Below, piece by piece: positions 8,889-19,381 of a stretch of 64,000 bases of DNA. The notes beneath the pieces are model-generated. The model searched no databases, was not told where the DNA came from, and was given only the letters and a program-made list of their open reading frames with translations. The stretch spans positions 62,001 to 126,000 of the forward strand of contig NZ_CP055263.1 in NCBI RefSeq assembly GCF_014217835.1, written 5' to 3'. Position numbers and translations under genes: made by a program. Origin of the DNA: Metabacillus sp. KUDC1714. GTDB taxonomy: Bacteria > Bacillota > Bacilli > Bacillales > Bacillaceae. Each line of letters begins with the position of its first letter. The first letter of the stretch is position 1.

Positions 8889-10795
8889 GATCTAAGTACC
8901 TTTTTCTCTTTTTCAGGCATCATTGCTTTAAGTTGGATAATAACATCTTCTGTTGTCATACCGATCTCTTCGAGTAATTTAGAAACACTACCATGTTCTA
9001 TAAACTGATCTGGTATACCTATACGGGAAATCTTTGATTCGTAATAGTTATTTTCTTGGGCAAACTCTAGAACAGCACTTCCAAATCCACCTTGTAAAAC
9101 AGCTTCTTCTATGGTTAATACAGGAATATGTTCAGCAAAGATATCATGAAGCATGTATTCATCTAAAGGTTTGATAAAACGTGCATTAACCACACGAATC
9201 GATTTACCTTGTTTCGCTAAGGTTTCAGCTGCCTCAACTGCCATTTCAATTGTCGTGCCAAAGGTAAGAATAACAGCATCTCTACCTTCTCTAAGAACTT
9301 CCCACGATCCAATCGGGATTTCTTTAAGCTCTTCATCCATTTTCACACCGATTCCATTTCCACGTGCATAGCGTAGCGCGATAGGTCCATCATTATATTT
9401 CAAAGCTGTATTAACAAGATGTTGGCCTTCATTTTCATCTTTTGCCATCATAAGTACCATGTTTGGCAAATGTCGTAAAAATGCAATATCAAAAACGCCT
9501 TGATGGGTTTCTCCATCGGCACCAACTAGTCCAGATCTGTCAATTCCAATAAATACGTTTAAATTTTGACGGCAAATATCATGAACAACTTGATCATATG
9601 CTCGTTGTAAAAATGTTGAATAGATTGCTAAAAACGGCTTCATGTTTTGGGTAGCAAGTCCAGCTGCCATTGTGGTAGCATGCTGTTCAGCAATTCCAAC
9701 GTCAAACATTCGGTCCGGGAACTCTTGCGCAAAAGCTTCTAACTTAGATCCAACCGGCATTGCTGGTGTCACAGCGACAATTCGCTCATCCTCACGAGCA
9801 AGCTTAAGTACTGTATCACTTACAAGCTTACTCCAAGCTGGTCCAACAACTTTTGGTTTTAAGAAATCACCAGTCTCAATTTTGTAAGGTCCAGTGCCAT
9901 GCCATGTACCAATTGTATCTGTTTCTGCCGGTTTATACCCTTTTCCTTTCTTCGTGATCACATGAAGAAGAACTGGTCCTGAGGTTTTTTTAGCATATTG
10001 AAGATTTTCAAATAAATCTTCATAATTATGTCCGTCAATTGGTCCTAAATAAGTAAAACCTAATTCTTCAAAAAACACACCTGAGACTAGCATATATTTT
10101 AAACTATCTTTCACTCGTTCAGCTGTTGACGCAAGTTTCCCGCCTACAGCTGGAATTTTCTTCAATAAATACTCAAGCTCATCTTTAACCCACTGATATT
10201 TTCCGGCTGTTCTTAGTCGGCCAAGAACATTGTGAAGCGCACCAACGTTAGGGGCAATCGACATTTCATTGTCATTTAGAACAACGATAATATCCTTTTG
10301 CTCATGCCCGATATGATTTAAGGCCTCAAGAGCCATGCCACCAGTTAGTGCTCCATCACCGATTATGGGAATTATATGTTCATTTGTTTTCTTTAAATCT
10401 CTTGCAATGACCATACCCATTGCGGCGGATAATGATGTTGAACTATGACCTGTCTCCCACACATCATGTTCACTTTCATTGCGTTTCGGAAAACCACATA
10501 GGCCTTTGTATTGACGCAAAGTATCAAATTCATTCGCTCTTCCAGTTAATATTTTATGAACATAGGATTGATGTCCTACATCCCAAATAAATTTATCTTT
10601 AGGACTGTCAAAAACTTTGTGAAGGGCAACTGTTAGCTCAACAACACCTAAGTTTGGACCAATATGTCCACCAGTTTCTGATAGCTTTTCAATTAAAAAT
10701 TGCCTAATTTCCGCACTAAGTTTTTCAAGGTCGTTATTCGATAGCTTTTTTAAAAAGCTTGGGTCTTTAATGGATAGAAGATCCAAATGGATCAC
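8885..10795 (-). CDS. dxs: 1-deoxy-D-xylulose-5-phosphate synthase
   Basis: Thiamine-diphosphate enzyme that condenses pyruvate and glyceraldehyde 3-phosphate, the first step of the MEP isoprenoid pathway. Visible motifs: ThDP/Mg-binding [16 protein letters not shown] followed by [12 protein letters not shown]; transketolase pyrimidine domain with the catalytic-type [14 protein letters not shown] and [16 protein letters not shown]-terminal domain ending [10 protein letters not shown]. 636 aa. The frame opens at GTG 10795, but TTG at 10786 gives the family-typical N-terminus [11 protein letters not shown] and has AGTGAGTG upstream, so I think that is the real start. It lies downstream of ispA, putting two isoprenoid steps side by side. 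Confidence 0.97.
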   Translation of the reverse strand: MIHLDLLSIKDPSFLKKLSNNDLEKLSAEIRQFLIEKLSETGGHIGPNLGVVELTVALHKVFDSPKDKFIWDVGHQSYVHKILTGRANEFDTLRQYKGLCGFPKRNESEHDVWETGHSSTSLSAAMGMVIARDLKKTNEHIIPIIGDGALTGGMALEALNHIGHEQKDIIVVLNDNEMSIAPNVGALHNVLGRLRTAGKYQWVKDELEYLLKKIPAVGGKLASTAERVKDSLKYMLVSGVFFEELGFTYLGPIDGHNYEDLFENLQYAKKTSGPVLLHVITKKGKGYKPAETDTIGTWHGTGPYKIETGDFLKPKVVGPAWSKLVSDTVLKLAREDERIVAVTPAMPVGSKLEAFAQEFPDRMFDVGIAEQHATTMAAGLATQNMKPFLAIYSTFLQRAYDQVVHDICRQNLNVFIGIDRSGLVGADGETHQGVFDIAFLRHLPNMVLMMAKDENEGQHLVNTALKYNDGPIALRYARGNGIGVKMDEELKEIPIGSWEVLREGRDAVILTFGTTIEMAVEAAETLAKQGKSIRVVNARFIKPLDEYMLHDIFAEHIPVLTIEEAVLQGGFGSAVLEFAQENNYYESKISRIGIPDQFIEHGSVSKLLEEIGMTTEDVIIQLKAMMPEKEKKVLRS

Positions 10796-11111
10796 TCACT
10801 TTCGGGTTCAGTTTGATTCTATATTCGTGTTTGTATATAATTTGTTCTTATACCTTAGTCTTATCTTTATATTTTAACGTAAACTTCTTTTATTTGAAAA
10901 CAATTTAAGATTTAATCTTAGCATCTAATACTTCCCTTATTAAAAGGACAAATATGTGCAAGCAAAAACTTACCATAAAATAGCTTTAATTACAATATTT
11001 TATGTCCATCACTGCGTGGAGAAGTTCTGAAAAATCGAGTAAATAGGACAAAAAACCGCTACCTATTGGAAACGGTTTTAGTAAAATCCTTCACACTTAA
11101 TTTCGTCATGA
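10796..11111 (-). promoter_or_regulatory. Gap between ispA and dxs
   Basis: A 316-base AT-rich stretch. It holds the ispA terminator at its right end, then presumably a promoter for dxs-tlyA. I could not pick a convincing -35/-10 pair and see no small gene. Confidence 0.35.
11050..11082 (-). terminator. Terminator of the xseA-xseB-ispA group
   Basis: Minus strand: AAAACCGTTTCC pairs with GGTAGCGGTTTTTT across a short AT loop. Confidence 0.8.
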
Positions 11112-11996
11112 TTAATGATCCCTATTTGCTATTAAATCACACATTTGTACAAGTAAATTTGAATAAACAGATAAACTATTTAAAATCGTCTTTGCGTGGT
11201 CAATGTGATCATTAAGTTTTTCTTTTGCACCTTGCATCGTTAGAATGGAGGGATATGTTGTCTTCTCATTCGTCGTATCAGATCCCACAGGCTTCCCAAT
11301 AACGTCTTCGTTCCCTTCAATATCTAAAATATCGTCACGAATTTGAAATGCAATACCAAGATGATAAGCATACTGACGTAGTTTTTCGATATCCTCTTCA
11401 GGGGCTCTCGCCAAAATCGCACCTGAAATGATGCTAAATCCGAGGAGTTTAGCTGTCTTGTTTTCATGGATGTACTGAAGTTCTTCAAGGGTTAAATTTT
11501 TTGCTTCCCCTTCCATATCAGCAACCTGTCCACCAACCATGCCTTCTGCTCCAGCTGCTTTTACTAGTTCTGAAACAACGCGAAGCTTGTTTTCCGATGA
11601 AGGATAAGGATCATTTACAATTAGAGAAAAGCTTTGTGTTAAAAGTCCATCACCTGCTAAAACGGCCATTGCTTCGCCAAAAACTTTATGGTTTGTCGGC
11701 TTTCCACGTCTTAAGTCATCATCATCCATGCACGGAAGGTCATCATGAATAAGTGAATAGGTGTGAATCATTTCAACCGCACAAGCTGTAGCTATACCTA
11801 ATTTTTCAGTTTGTTTGTATGTATGAAGCAATGCTAAAACAAGAATTGGACGCAAGCGTTTCCCGCCTGCTTCTAATGAATATTGCATTGCGTCTTTTAA
11901 TGTTTTTGGTGCTTGAAGCTTTTCAATATACTCAGGCATTGCTTTTTCAATGATTTGTTTACGTGAAACTAAAAAGTCGTTAAGCTGTATGGTCAC
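11112..11996 (-). CDS. ispA: Geranyl/farnesyl diphosphate synthase IspA
   Basis: Trans-prenyltransferase that makes farnesyl diphosphate from IPP and DMAPP. The first aspartate-rich motif reads [19 protein letters not shown] (about residues 84-102) and the second [16 protein letters not shown]; the lysine-arginine pocket GGKRLRP is near residue 45. 294 aa is normal. The start is GTG overlapping the xseB TGA (GTGA), so translation is coupled. It is the last gene of the xseA-xseB-ispA cluster. Confidence 0.96.
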   Translation of the reverse strand: MTIQLNDFLVSRKQIIEKAMPEYIEKLQAPKTLKDAMQYSLEAGGKRLRPILVLALLHTYKQTEKLGIATACAVEMIHTYSLIHDDLPCMDDDDLRRGKPTNHKVFGEAMAVLAGDGLLTQSFSLIVNDPYPSSENKLRVVSELVKAAGAEGMVGGQVADMEGEAKNLTLEELQYIHENKTAKLLGFSIISGAILARAPEEDIEKLRQYAYHLGIAFQIRDDILDIEGNEDVIGKPVGSDTTNEKTTYPSILTMQGAKEKLNDHIDHAKTILNSLSVYSNLLVQMCDLIANRDH

Positions 11997-12244
11997 GCTT
12001 TTTCTTCCTCCTGCAGCTCAAATGGCTTTAATTCCCCATCTTCACGTAAAATAAAATCCATTTGTTTTTCTACATGCTGTAGCTTATCATGACAAAGCTT
12101 TGAAAGTTCCATACCCTTTTGAAAGTATTCAATGGCCTTTTCAAGTGGTACATCTCCTTCCTCAAGCTTCCCAACGATTTCCTCTAACTGTTGCATGGCA
12201 TGTTCAAAGGATACTTCCTTAGCTTTTTGCTCTTCCTTACTCAT
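11993..12244 (-). CDS. xseB: Exodeoxyribonuclease VII small subunit
   Basis: 83-aa helical protein with the XseB signature [36 protein letters not shown]. Several copies bind XseA to form exonuclease VII, which degrades single-stranded DNA. It overlaps xseA by 8 bases and ispA by 4, so all three are co-translated. Confidence 0.96.
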   Translation of the reverse strand: MSKEEQKAKEVSFEHAMQQLEEIVGKLEEGDVPLEKAIEYFQKGMELSKLCHDKLQHVEKQMDFILREDGELKPFELQEEEKA

Positions 12245-13589
12245 GAACGGATCTCTCCTCTATTCCCTGTACTTTACAGTCTAGTTGTCCATCTTTAAGT
12301 TGTACTTTTACCATCTGTCCTGCCTCAATTTGATTAATACTTTTAACAAGTTCTTTTTCATGATAAACAAGGCTATAGCCCCTGTCCATAACTCTTAGCG
12401 GACTTAATGCATTTAGTTTAGCAATTGTTTCATTAAATTGCGAATGTTTATAGGTTAGTACAGAACTCATTTCTCGATTAAGCTTTTTAAACAATAATTG
12501 ATACGCTTCCATTGAGCGTTTCACTTGACCCTTTGGATGTACATTTGCTAGTCGATTTTTCACATGTGTGAAGGAGTCTTTTTTATGAATGATGGCCCGT
12601 TGTCCTTCTTTATTAAGGCGTTCAACAATTAAATCTAATTGTTGCTCCTTTTGTAAATAAAGCTGTTTTGGATATTTAAAGGCATAGGATGTTTGATAAT
12701 GGTTTAACCGGTCTTTATTTGAGGTTATTTTCTCCCGCATGGTTCTTTTAAGCCTATTTTTACGTTCTAATAAGCGATCCATTAATTCGGAAAAATGAGG
12801 TACAGCTAGTTCGGCAGCACCTGTTGGTGTAGGAGCTCGTAAATCGGCTACAAAATCAGCAATTGTATAATCTGTTTCATGTCCTACAGCAGAGATAATT
12901 GGTATTTGTGATGCGAAAATTTCTCTTGCTACGATTTCTTCATTAAACGCCCATAGTTCTTCAATTGAGCCTCCACCTCGACCAACAATTAAAACATCTA
13001 ATGTATTTAGCTGATTCGCTTGTTTTATTGCTTTCGCTACAGAAGCACCTGCCTGAACTCCTTGTACAAGAGCTGGTATTAAAATAACCTTTGCAAGTGG
13101 GTAACGACGATTGATCGTTGTTAAAATATCACGAATCGCAGCACCTGTAGGTGAAGTTATGACCCCAACTTGATCCGGATATTTTGGTATTGGCTTTTTG
13201 TGAACTGGATCAAAAAGACCTTCTTTTTGCAGAGTTTTTTTCAGCTCCTCGTAAGCTAAATACAGACTACCGATACCATCTGGCTGCATTTCCTTCACAT
13301 AAACCTGATAGCCACCACTTTGTTCATAAACCGAGATTTCGCCACGGATAAGAACCTTCATACCATTTTCCGGTTTAAACTTTAGGGATTTATTGGCACC
13401 GGCGAACATGACGGCTTGAATTCTTGCCTTTTCATCCTTCAATGTAAAATACATATGACCACGACTATGTAAATTGAAATTTGAGATCTCACCCTTTATC
13501 CAAATATCGGTTAAATGAGGATCAACATCAAATTTACGTTTTATGTATTTCGTTAAGGCTGTAACTGTTACATATTTTATTTCACTCAT
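12237..13589 (-). CDS. xseA: Exodeoxyribonuclease VII large subunit
   Basis: Catalytic subunit of exonuclease VII. An N-terminal OB fold ([18 protein letters not shown], residues 34-51) is followed by the catalytic domain with [31 protein letters not shown] and [29 protein letters not shown], then a long coiled coil. 450 aa matches the family. The ATG follows a purine-rich site (GGAGGTTGTAC). Confidence 0.97.
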   Translation of the reverse strand: MSEIKYVTVTALTKYIKRKFDVDPHLTDIWIKGEISNFNLHSRGHMYFTLKDEKARIQAVMFAGANKSLKFKPENGMKVLIRGEISVYEQSGGYQVYVKEMQPDGIGSLYLAYEELKKTLQKEGLFDPVHKKPIPKYPDQVGVITSPTGAAIRDILTTINRRYPLAKVILIPALVQGVQAGASVAKAIKQANQLNTLDVLIVGRGGGSIEELWAFNEEIVAREIFASQIPIISAVGHETDYTIADFVADLRAPTPTGAAELAVPHFSELMDRLLERKNRLKRTMREKITSNKDRLNHYQTSYAFKYPKQLYLQKEQQLDLIVERLNKEGQRAIIHKKDSFTHVKNRLANVHPKGQVKRSMEAYQLLFKKLNREMSSVLTYKHSQFNETIAKLNALSPLRVMDRGYSLVYHEKELVKSINQIEAGQMVKVQLKDGQLDCKVQGIEERSVHE

Positions 13590-13635
13590 AGTACAACCTC
13601 CTTTACTAAACTAATAACTTTAAAATGACTGAATA

Positions 13636-13668
13636 GGGACGGAGTAATACAGATCGTTTCTCCGTCCC
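13636..13668. repeat. 9-bp inverted repeat between xseA and folD
   Basis: GGGACGGAG at 13636-13644 and CTCCGTCCC at 13660-13668. It could form a stable hairpin, but neither side has a clean T tract (plus-strand side runs GCTTTTAAG). It may be a weak folD terminator or a processing hairpin in a longer transcript. Confidence 0.5.
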
Positions 13669-13683
13669 GCTTTTAAGTATGTT

Positions 13684-14541
13684 TTATTTAGTACTTAGAA
13701 ATTGTTTCGCAGATTGAACTGTATTATGAGCTAGCATCGTAATAGTCATCGGACCTACTCCACCTGGAACTGGTGTTAAGTAGCTTGCAACTTCCTTCGC
13801 TTCATCAAAAACAACATCACCACATAATTTACCAGTTTCAAGTCTGTTAACACCTACATCAATGACAACAGCTCCTGGTTTAATGTCCTCGCCTTTAATA
13901 AAATTAGCGCGGCCAACAGCAGCTACCAAAATGTCTGCTTCTTTCGTAAAAGCTGATAAATCCTTCGTTTTTGAATGACAGTAAGTAACTGTTGCATGTT
14001 CGTTTAAAAGAAGTTGTCCAACTGGTTTTCCGACAATATTACTTCTTCCAACAACAACCACATTCTTCCCAGTCATTTCTACGCCAACTGACTTAATCAT
14101 TTCAACAATTCCAGCTGGTGTACAAGGTAAAAATGTTTCTTGACCTGTCATCATACGACCAATATTAATCGGATGGAAGCCATCAACATCTTTTAAGGGT
14201 GAAATTTTTTCAACAACAGCCGTTTCGTTAATATGTGCAGGAAGTGGCAGTTGAACTAATATCCCATGGTATTCATCATTATTGTTGTAGTGCTCAATTA
14301 CATCAAGCAATTCTTTTTCTGTAAAAGATTCAGGGAAATTTTCTAATTTAAAGCCAACACCGATTTCCTCAGATGCCTTTTGTTTCCCTCTAATATAGGA
14401 AAGTGAAGCAGGGTTGTCCCCTACTAAAATAACGACTAGCTTTGGTAATAAGCCTTTTGCTTTAATTTGTTCCACTTCTTTTGCTAATTCACTTCGTTTT
14501 GTTTTTGATAATTCTTTTCCATCAATAATAGTTGCAGTCAT
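13684..14541 (-). CDS. folD: Bifunctional methylene-THF dehydrogenase/cyclohydrolase FolD
   Basis: Interconverts 5,10-methylene-THF and 10-formyl-THF with NADP. Signature 1 with the catalytic Lys reads SLSYIRGKQKASEEIGV; the middle motif QLPLPAHI and DVDGFHPINIG follow; the Rossmann nucleotide-binding part is VVVVGRSNIVGKPVGQLLL; signature 2 is PVPGGVGPMTITML. 285 aa. A GGAGGAATT site precedes the ATG. It follows nusB by 33 bases, as in B. subtilis. Confidence 0.97.
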   Translation of the reverse strand: MTATIIDGKELSKTKRSELAKEVEQIKAKGLLPKLVVILVGDNPASLSYIRGKQKASEEIGVGFKLENFPESFTEKELLDVIEHYNNNDEYHGILVQLPLPAHINETAVVEKISPLKDVDGFHPINIGRMMTGQETFLPCTPAGIVEMIKSVGVEMTGKNVVVVGRSNIVGKPVGQLLLNEHATVTYCHSKTKDLSAFTKEADILVAAVGRANFIKGEDIKPGAVVIDVGVNRLETGKLCGDVVFDEAKEVASYLTPVPGGVGPMTITMLAHNTVQSAKQFLSTK

Positions 14542-14574
14542 TTCTAATTCCTCCTCAAACTTTGCATTACCTCT

Positions 14575-14958
14575 TTACAGGCCTTTTTTGATTTTAGAAA
14601 GGACACCATTGACGAATTTACTAGAATGATCATCCCCAAACGCTTTTGCTAGTTCCACTGCTTCATCTAATGTTACATTTGCTGGAACTTCCTCATATTT
14701 TAGCTCATAAGCAGCCATACGTAAGATCGTTTTATCGATATTCGCTAAGCGATCAATTGTCCAATTAACTAGGTGAGGCGTAATTAACTCGTCTAGCTCC
14801 TTTTCGTGTTCGATTGTTCCGAAAACAAGACTGTTCATAAATTGATCTGGAGTCTCCTCGTCTAGTACATGCTCAATTGCTTCATTTGGTTCTATATTAC
14901 TAACATTCACTTGAAATAGCGCCTGTAGTGCCTTTTCTCTTGCTGTTCTTCGTTTCAT
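14575..14958 (-). CDS. nusB: Transcription antitermination factor NusB
   Basis: Helical RNA-binding protein that joins NusE (ribosomal protein S10) on boxA RNA for rRNA antitermination. The N-terminal arginine-rich RTAREKALQALFQ and the C-terminal NVTLDEAVELAKAFGDDHSSKFVNGVL are diagnostic. 127 aa, family length. It is the first gene of the nusB-folD pair. Confidence 0.97.
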   Translation of the reverse strand: MKRRTAREKALQALFQVNVSNIEPNEAIEHVLDEETPDQFMNSLVFGTIEHEKELDELITPHLVNWTIDRLANIDKTILRMAAYELKYEEVPANVTLDEAVELAKAFGDDHSSKFVNGVLSKIKKGL

Positions 14959-15167
14959 TCTTTACTTGCTCCTTTAATGTTTAAAAGTCGAATGTCATAA
15001 AGTGATCATACCATATCCAACTGTCAGATTCATGCCGAAAATCGATTGTTTTTATGTATTTCCGAATGAAAAGGCTTTATTTTTATAAAACATTCGTGGT
15101 TTATTTTATTTCTATAATAACAATATAACCAGTCGCCTGAAAATCTATAAACACTTTCAAAAACAAA

Positions 15168-15199
15168 AGAAAACCAAAGGGGCCAACCCTCTGGTTTTG
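15168..15199 (-). terminator. Terminator of accB-accC-yqhY
   Basis: Minus strand: AAAACCAGAGGG, loop TTGG, CCCCTTTGGTTTTCTTTTG. It lies just past the yqhY stop. The rest of the 265-base gap 14959-15223 is AT-rich and must hold the nusB promoter; no clear boxes were picked. Confidence 0.8.
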
Positions 15200-15223
15200 C
15201 TCTTGATCAAAGATTAATTCAAA

Positions 15224-15634
15224 TTACATTTCTTGATCAACTTCAACTTCTTGTGTACGTGATTCGAATTGAATTCCCACAACATGTATGTTTACTTCAT
15301 TAACTTCTAAAGCTGTCATGTTCAGTAAAGCTTGACGGATGTTATCCTGAATTTTTTGTGCCACAGTAGGAATAGATACACCAAAAATCATGACACAATA
15401 AACTTCGATAACGATGCCTTCTTCAGTAAGTTCAACTTTTACACCCTTACCGTGATTTTTCTTACCCAATCGCTCAACTACTCCTGCTGCAAAGTTTCCA
15501 CGCATTGACGCAACACCTTCTATTTCTGATGCTGCAATACCTGCAATGACTTCTATTACTTCTGGAGCAATCTCTACTTTGCCTAAACCGTTATAATCTT
15601 GATTCATTTCTAAAACGTTATTAGTATCTTTCAA
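15224..15634 (-). CDS. yqhY: Asp23/YloU-family envelope stress protein YqhY
   Basis: 136-aa Asp23-family protein with the core VEIAPEVIEVIAGIAASEIEGVASMRG followed by a conserved beta region (GIVIEVYCVMIFGVSIPTVAQKIQDNI). In Firmicutes it is commonly linked to accB-accC, and loss of YqhY has been connected to fatty-acid synthesis imbalance; that is family knowledge. Here it is 22 bases downstream of accC. The start is TTG with GGAGGTG seven bases upstream. Confidence 0.92.
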   Translation of the reverse strand: MKDTNNVLEMNQDYNGLGKVEIAPEVIEVIAGIAASEIEGVASMRGNFAAGVVERLGKKNHGKGVKVELTEEGIVIEVYCVMIFGVSIPTVAQKIQDNIRQALLNMTALEVNEVNIHVVGIQFESRTQEVEVDQEM

Positions 15635-15656
15635 GGGTCAGCACCTCCGAATAAAT

Positions 15657-17012
15657 TTACGAATCCATGACCTTATACATTTCTAAAAATTTCGTGTTAA
15701 AATCACCTGATACAAATTTTTCATGTTCAAGAAGTCGCATATGAAATGGAATTGTTGTAGAAATTCCTTCTATAACAAATTCACTTAATGCACGCTTCAT
15801 TCGAGCAATTGCTTCATCTCTTGTTGCACCATACGTTATCAACTTTGCTATCATTGAATCATAGTATGGTGGAATTGAGTATCCTGGATATACCGCTGAA
15901 TCTACTCTAACACCTAGACCACCAGGGGGCAAGTACATCTCAATTTTACCTGGAGATGGCATAAAGTTCTTTTCTGGATTTTCGGCATTAATTCGGCATT
16001 CGATTGCCCAGCCATTAAATGTAACCTCATCTTGAGTCACAGGTAATTTTTCTCCTGAAGCAACTTTGATTTGCTCTTTAATTAAGTCGATTCCAGTTAC
16101 CATTTCTGTTACCGGATGCTCTACTTGGATACGTGTATTCATTTCCATAAAGTAAAACTTTTTATTAATATGATCAAAAATAAATTCAACCGTTCCCGCA
16201 CCTGTATAAGCTACTGCCGCTGCTGCTTTAACTGCGGCATCACCCATTTGTGCACGAATTGTTTCATCGAGCGCAGGTGATGGCGTTTCTTCGATGAGTT
16301 TTTGCAGTCTACGTTGAATGGAACAGTCACGTTCACCTAGATGAATAACATTTCCATGTGAATCAGCTAACACTTGAATTTCAACATGGCGGAAATCCTC
16401 AATGTATTTCTCAATATAAACGCCTGGGTTACCAAATGCAGTAGCTGCCTCTTGTTGGGTAATTTCAATCCCTTTTACTAGTGCTTGCTCATCTACAGCA
16501 ACGCGGATACCTTTTCCACCACCACCAGCAGTTGCTTTTATTATAACAGGATATCCCATATCGTTTGCCAGCATTTTTGCTTCTTCGATGTTTTCGATAA
16601 TTCCTTTAGAACCTGGAACTATTGGGACACCTGCTTTACGCATTGTTTCTCTTGCAACATCCTTTGTGCCCATTTTTGAAATGGCTTCTGCACTTGGTCC
16701 GACAAAGATAATATTGCATTCTTTACAAAGCTCTGCAAAATCTGCATTTTCTGCTAAGAAACCATAGCCTGGATGAATTGCTTCGCTTCCAGTTAATTTT
16801 GCGACACTAATTATGTTTGTAAAATTTAAATAGCTATCTTTTGAAGCAGTTGGACCGATACAATACGCTTCATCTGCAAGCTGTACATGTAATGCTTCAC
16901 GATCTGCTTCAGAAAAAACAGCAACTGTTTCGATATCTAATTCCTTACATGCTCGGATAATTCGAACAGCAATTTCTCCTCGATTGGCGATTAGTAATTT
17001 CTTTATCATCAT
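15657..17012 (-). CDS. accC: Acetyl-CoA carboxylase biotin carboxylase subunit
   Basis: ATP-grasp enzyme that carboxylates the biotin on AccB, first half-reaction of malonyl-CoA synthesis. The N-terminal domain begins [17 protein letters not shown]. The ATP-binding glycine-rich loop is [13 protein letters not shown] and the catalytic stretch [20 protein letters not shown] includes the conserved Glu, Asn and Arg. 451 aa. It follows accB by 9 bases. Confidence 0.98.
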   Translation of the reverse strand: MMIKKLLIANRGEIAVRIIRACKELDIETVAVFSEADREALHVQLADEAYCIGPTASKDSYLNFTNIISVAKLTGSEAIHPGYGFLAENADFAELCKECNIIFVGPSAEAISKMGTKDVARETMRKAGVPIVPGSKGIIENIEEAKMLANDMGYPVIIKATAGGGGKGIRVAVDEQALVKGIEITQQEAATAFGNPGVYIEKYIEDFRHVEIQVLADSHGNVIHLGERDCSIQRRLQKLIEETPSPALDETIRAQMGDAAVKAAAAVAYTGAGTVEFIFDHINKKFYFMEMNTRIQVEHPVTEMVTGIDLIKEQIKVASGEKLPVTQDEVTFNGWAIECRINAENPEKNFMPSPGKIEMYLPPGGLGVRVDSAVYPGYSIPPYYDSMIAKLITYGATRDEAIARMKRALSEFVIEGISTTIPFHMRLLEHEKFVSGDFNTKFLEMYKVMDS

Positions 17013-17021
17013 TTTGGCTCC

Positions 17022-17516
17022 TTACTCAGGCTTAACAAGGAATAAAGGTTGACCATACTCGACAAGCTGTCCATTTTGAACGAGTATTTCGACGATCTCA
17101 CCCTTCACTTCTGCTTCAATTTCATTGAAGAGCTTCATTGCTTCTACAATACAAACGACTGATTCTTTTGTAACCTTTGATCCAACTTCTACGTAATTGC
17201 CAGCTTCAGGTGAAGATGCTGCATAAAACGTACCTACCATTGGAGACGTAATCTTATGTAAATGAGATGTATCAGCTGTAGGTGCTTCAACAGTTTCCTG
17301 TGTTGGAGCTCCAACAACTGGTGCTTGGGCTTGTACTGGTTGTGCTTGTACTGACTCAAGCGTAGGGGAAGTGGCTACAGTACGTACTACCGTTTCGACT
17401 TCAGGTAATTGCTTTTTCATTTTTATTTTTGAACCTTCGTGCTCAAATGAAAATTCATTAATTGATGAGTGATCGATTAATTTAATAATTTCTCTGATTT
17501 CTTGTATTTTTAGCAT
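17022..17516 (-). CDS. accB: Biotin carboxyl carrier protein of acetyl-CoA carboxylase
   Basis: Carries biotin between AccC and the carboxyltransferase. A short N-terminal helix is followed by a Pro/Ala/Gln linker ([18 protein letters not shown]) and the biotinyl domain. The biotinylated Lys sits in [16 protein letters not shown]. 164 aa. The RBS AAGGGGTG stands 7 bases before the ATG. Confidence 0.98.
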   Translation of the reverse strand: MLKIQEIREIIKLIDHSSINEFSFEHEGSKIKMKKQLPEVETVVRTVATSPTLESVQAQPVQAQAPVVGAPTQETVEAPTADTSHLHKITSPMVGTFYAASSPEAGNYVEVGSKVTKESVVCIVEAMKLFNEIEAEVKGEIVEILVQNGQLVEYGQPLFLVKPE

Positions 17517-17822
17517 GCTTAGGCACCCCTTTAATCATATGATCATTTACGTAAAAACATGATCTACTAATTTATAGTCTAGTACTAAAACTTAGTCCCA
17601 TAATATTATCTTACGATACATCACTGAAGAAATTCAACAACAATTGTACCCATTTCCTCAGGTTTCTACTGATTTTCATAAGTGTTTTTGATTGTTTTCC
17701 TTTTTATTCAGCTTTGCTAGTCGTATTTTACATTCTATCTTATAGTTTACCATCTTGTCATTCATGTACCTAATTAGTTACTATGAAAAATAGTATTATC
17801 TTTAATTTCTTTAAAATGAAGT

Positions 17823-17930
17823 CCCTGTTAAACTTGGTTGTTGATGTACGCTTAAGCGTTCACTTTCCGCGATTTGTCCGGGAGCATCACGTATCCGTTC
17901 CAATCAACAGTGAGCATTAACTACAGCCAA
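17823..17930. repeat. Short dispersed repeat, copy 1
   Basis: It shares CCTGTTAAACTTGGTTGTTG at its left end and CCAATCAACA plus ACAGTGAGC at its right end with the copy at 26808-26895. The ends GTTGTTGAT and ATCAAC are an imperfect inverted pair, also found at the ends of the larger repeats around gcvT. Probably a non-autonomous mobile or structured-RNA repeat. Confidence 0.65.
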
Positions 17931-17967
17931 AATAAAAAAGTCAATCCGATTAATAATCAGATTGACC
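17930..17967 (-). terminator. Terminator of the spoIIIA operon
   Basis: Minus strand: GTCAATCTGATTA pairs with TAATCGGATTGAC and is followed by TTTTTTATTTT. It lies just after spoIIIAH. Confidence 0.88.
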
Positions 17968-17989
17968 ACTTCATATATTTAAAGCTTAA

Positions 17990-18727
17990 TTATTGTTCAA
18001 ATGTAACGACCACGTTCTCCATATTTTCCATTTCATCTCTTACAAGCACCATAATCTTGTTAGCAGCAGATTTGTCATGCTCTTTTGATGCTTTTACTGT
18101 AATTTTTACATTGTTTCCTTCTGCACGAACAAGTGCATCATCATAGCCTTGTGATTTAATAAGCGTCTCAAGAACTGTTTCCTTATGTGCTGCTTCGTCT
18201 AATGCTTCCATTTCGTCATACGCCTCGTTCTTTTCTTCAGGAGTTGTATCATTACTTGCAACGATTGTATCTAATTGACCCTTTCTTTTGCTGCGCTGAT
18301 CTTCTAATTCCATACGTAATTCTGCAAATAATTCATCGCTAGTCACACTAGAAATTACAGTTCCATCCTCAAGCTCTTCTGTTTGTACTTCTCCTTCTTC
18401 AGCGTTGGCTCCAGTTTCATCCTGAGACTCTCCTTTTTCAGAGTCTTTGCCGTCTTTGCCGTCTTTACCTTCTTCAGCTGGCTGTTTTTCTTCTTCTGTT
18501 GCAGGCTGTTTTTCTTCTTCTTGTGCAGGCTGTTCTTCTTCAGCTGCTGGCTGTTTTTCCTCCGCTAGCTCATTAACATCTGCAGTATTTTCACTAACCT
18601 CTTGATTCTCTTCTGTCATGACTATGTTGCTAGTTCCACCGTCTGGAGAAGTTACATAATAAACGGATAATACCACCACTAAACTTAACATTGTTAATAA
18701 CCAAACCGTTTGTTTTTTCAACATCAT
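17990..18727 (-). CDS. spoIIIAH: Stage III sporulation protein SpoIIIAH
   Basis: Mother-cell component of the SpoIIIA-SpoIIQ channel that spans the two forespore membranes and binds SpoIIQ. One N-terminal membrane segment (TVWLLTMLSLVVVLSVYYV) is followed by an extracellular YscJ-like ring domain at the C-terminus (SVTSDELFAELRMELEDQRSK to the end). Between them is an unusual acidic low-complexity stretch with repeated EEKQPA/EEEQPA units and GKDGKDGKD, which makes it 245 aa against 218 in B. subtilis. It begins directly after the spoIIIAG stop. Confidence 0.95.
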   Translation of the reverse strand: MMLKKQTVWLLTMLSLVVVLSVYYVTSPDGGTSNIVMTEENQEVSENTADVNELAEEKQPAAEEEQPAQEEEKQPATEEEKQPAEEGKDGKDGKDSEKGESQDETGANAEEGEVQTEELEDGTVISSVTSDELFAELRMELEDQRSKRKGQLDTIVASNDTTPEEKNEAYDEMEALDEAAHKETVLETLIKSQGYDDALVRAEGNNVKITVKASKEHDKSAANKIMVLVRDEMENMENVVVTFEQ

Positions 18728-19381
18728 CTATTCATCCTCCTTCATTTTTTTCGACTCCACAGCTACACGATGACTAGGTACACCTAATGCACGTGTTACC
18801 GCGTCTATAATTGTTTGCTTTATATGAATGTTGTCAGCACCTTGAGCGACAATTAAGACTCCACGAACCTCGGGTTTTTTTACTTGCACGACAATCGGAA
18901 CCTCTTTTTCGCCTTCTTGAATGATGACAACTTGTTCATCTATTGATTGGTCTTCCACTTCTCTTTTGCCGCCTTCACGGTCGGTTTCTGTTGTAACCTG
19001 GCTCCCAGTAACCCTGTTTTTTTCAACAATCTTTTGTGAAGTTGAATCAACATTCACTACAACTGAAACATTTCCTACACCAGATATTGTTTCTAGTACT
19101 TCTTTTAATTGGTTTTCATATTCGGCTTCATAGTCAGAGATGGAGCCAGTACTATCTCCCTTTGTTTGCTTAAACACTTCAGTACTTTCATCAGTAGCTG
19201 TAGAAGTAGTTGGTAAAGCGTTATTCTTATTTTCATCAGTAGTAAAAAGATTGCTAATAAGCATGAACGCTATCCCTAATACGAAAACAAGAATAAAATA
19301 TTGAAATTTTGATGGTTTCTTAGAATTTGACTGGCTAAGTAAGGACTTTAGCTTTTGGATGAAGCTTTCTTTATTGCTCAT
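18728..19381 (-). CDS. spoIIIAG: Stage III sporulation protein SpoIIIAG
   Basis: Ring-forming component of the mother cell-forespore channel. One membrane segment at residues about 27-43 (YFILVFVLGIAFMLISN) is followed by an extracellular domain with the conserved YENQLKEVLETISGVGNVSVVVNVDS and PEVRGVLIVAQGADNIHIKQTIIDAVTRALGV, similar to secretion-ring proteins. 217 aa. It overlaps spoIIIAF by 11 bases. Confidence 0.95.
   Translation of the reverse strand: MSNKESFIQKLKSLLSQSNSKKPSKFQYFILVFVLGIAFMLISNLFTTDENKNNALPTTSTATDESTEVFKQTKGDSTGSISDYEAEYENQLKEVLETISGVGNVSVVVNVDSTSQKIVEKNRVTGSQVTTETDREGGKREVEDQSIDEQVVIIQEGEKEVPIVVQVKKPEVRGVLIVAQGADNIHIKQTIIDAVTRALGVPSHRVAVESKKMKEDE

Larger units (their letters stand above)
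17517..17989. other. 473-base gap between spoIIIAH and accB
   Basis: From right to left it contains the spoIIIA terminator (17930-17967), a dispersed short repeat (17823-17930), and an AT-rich stretch next to accB that should carry its promoter. No gene is visible. Confidence 0.5.

Noticed and set aside
17565..17588. Possible FapR-type operator upstream of accB
   Set aside because: TACTAA occurs twice as a direct, not inverted, repeat, so it does not fit the palindromic FapR site.
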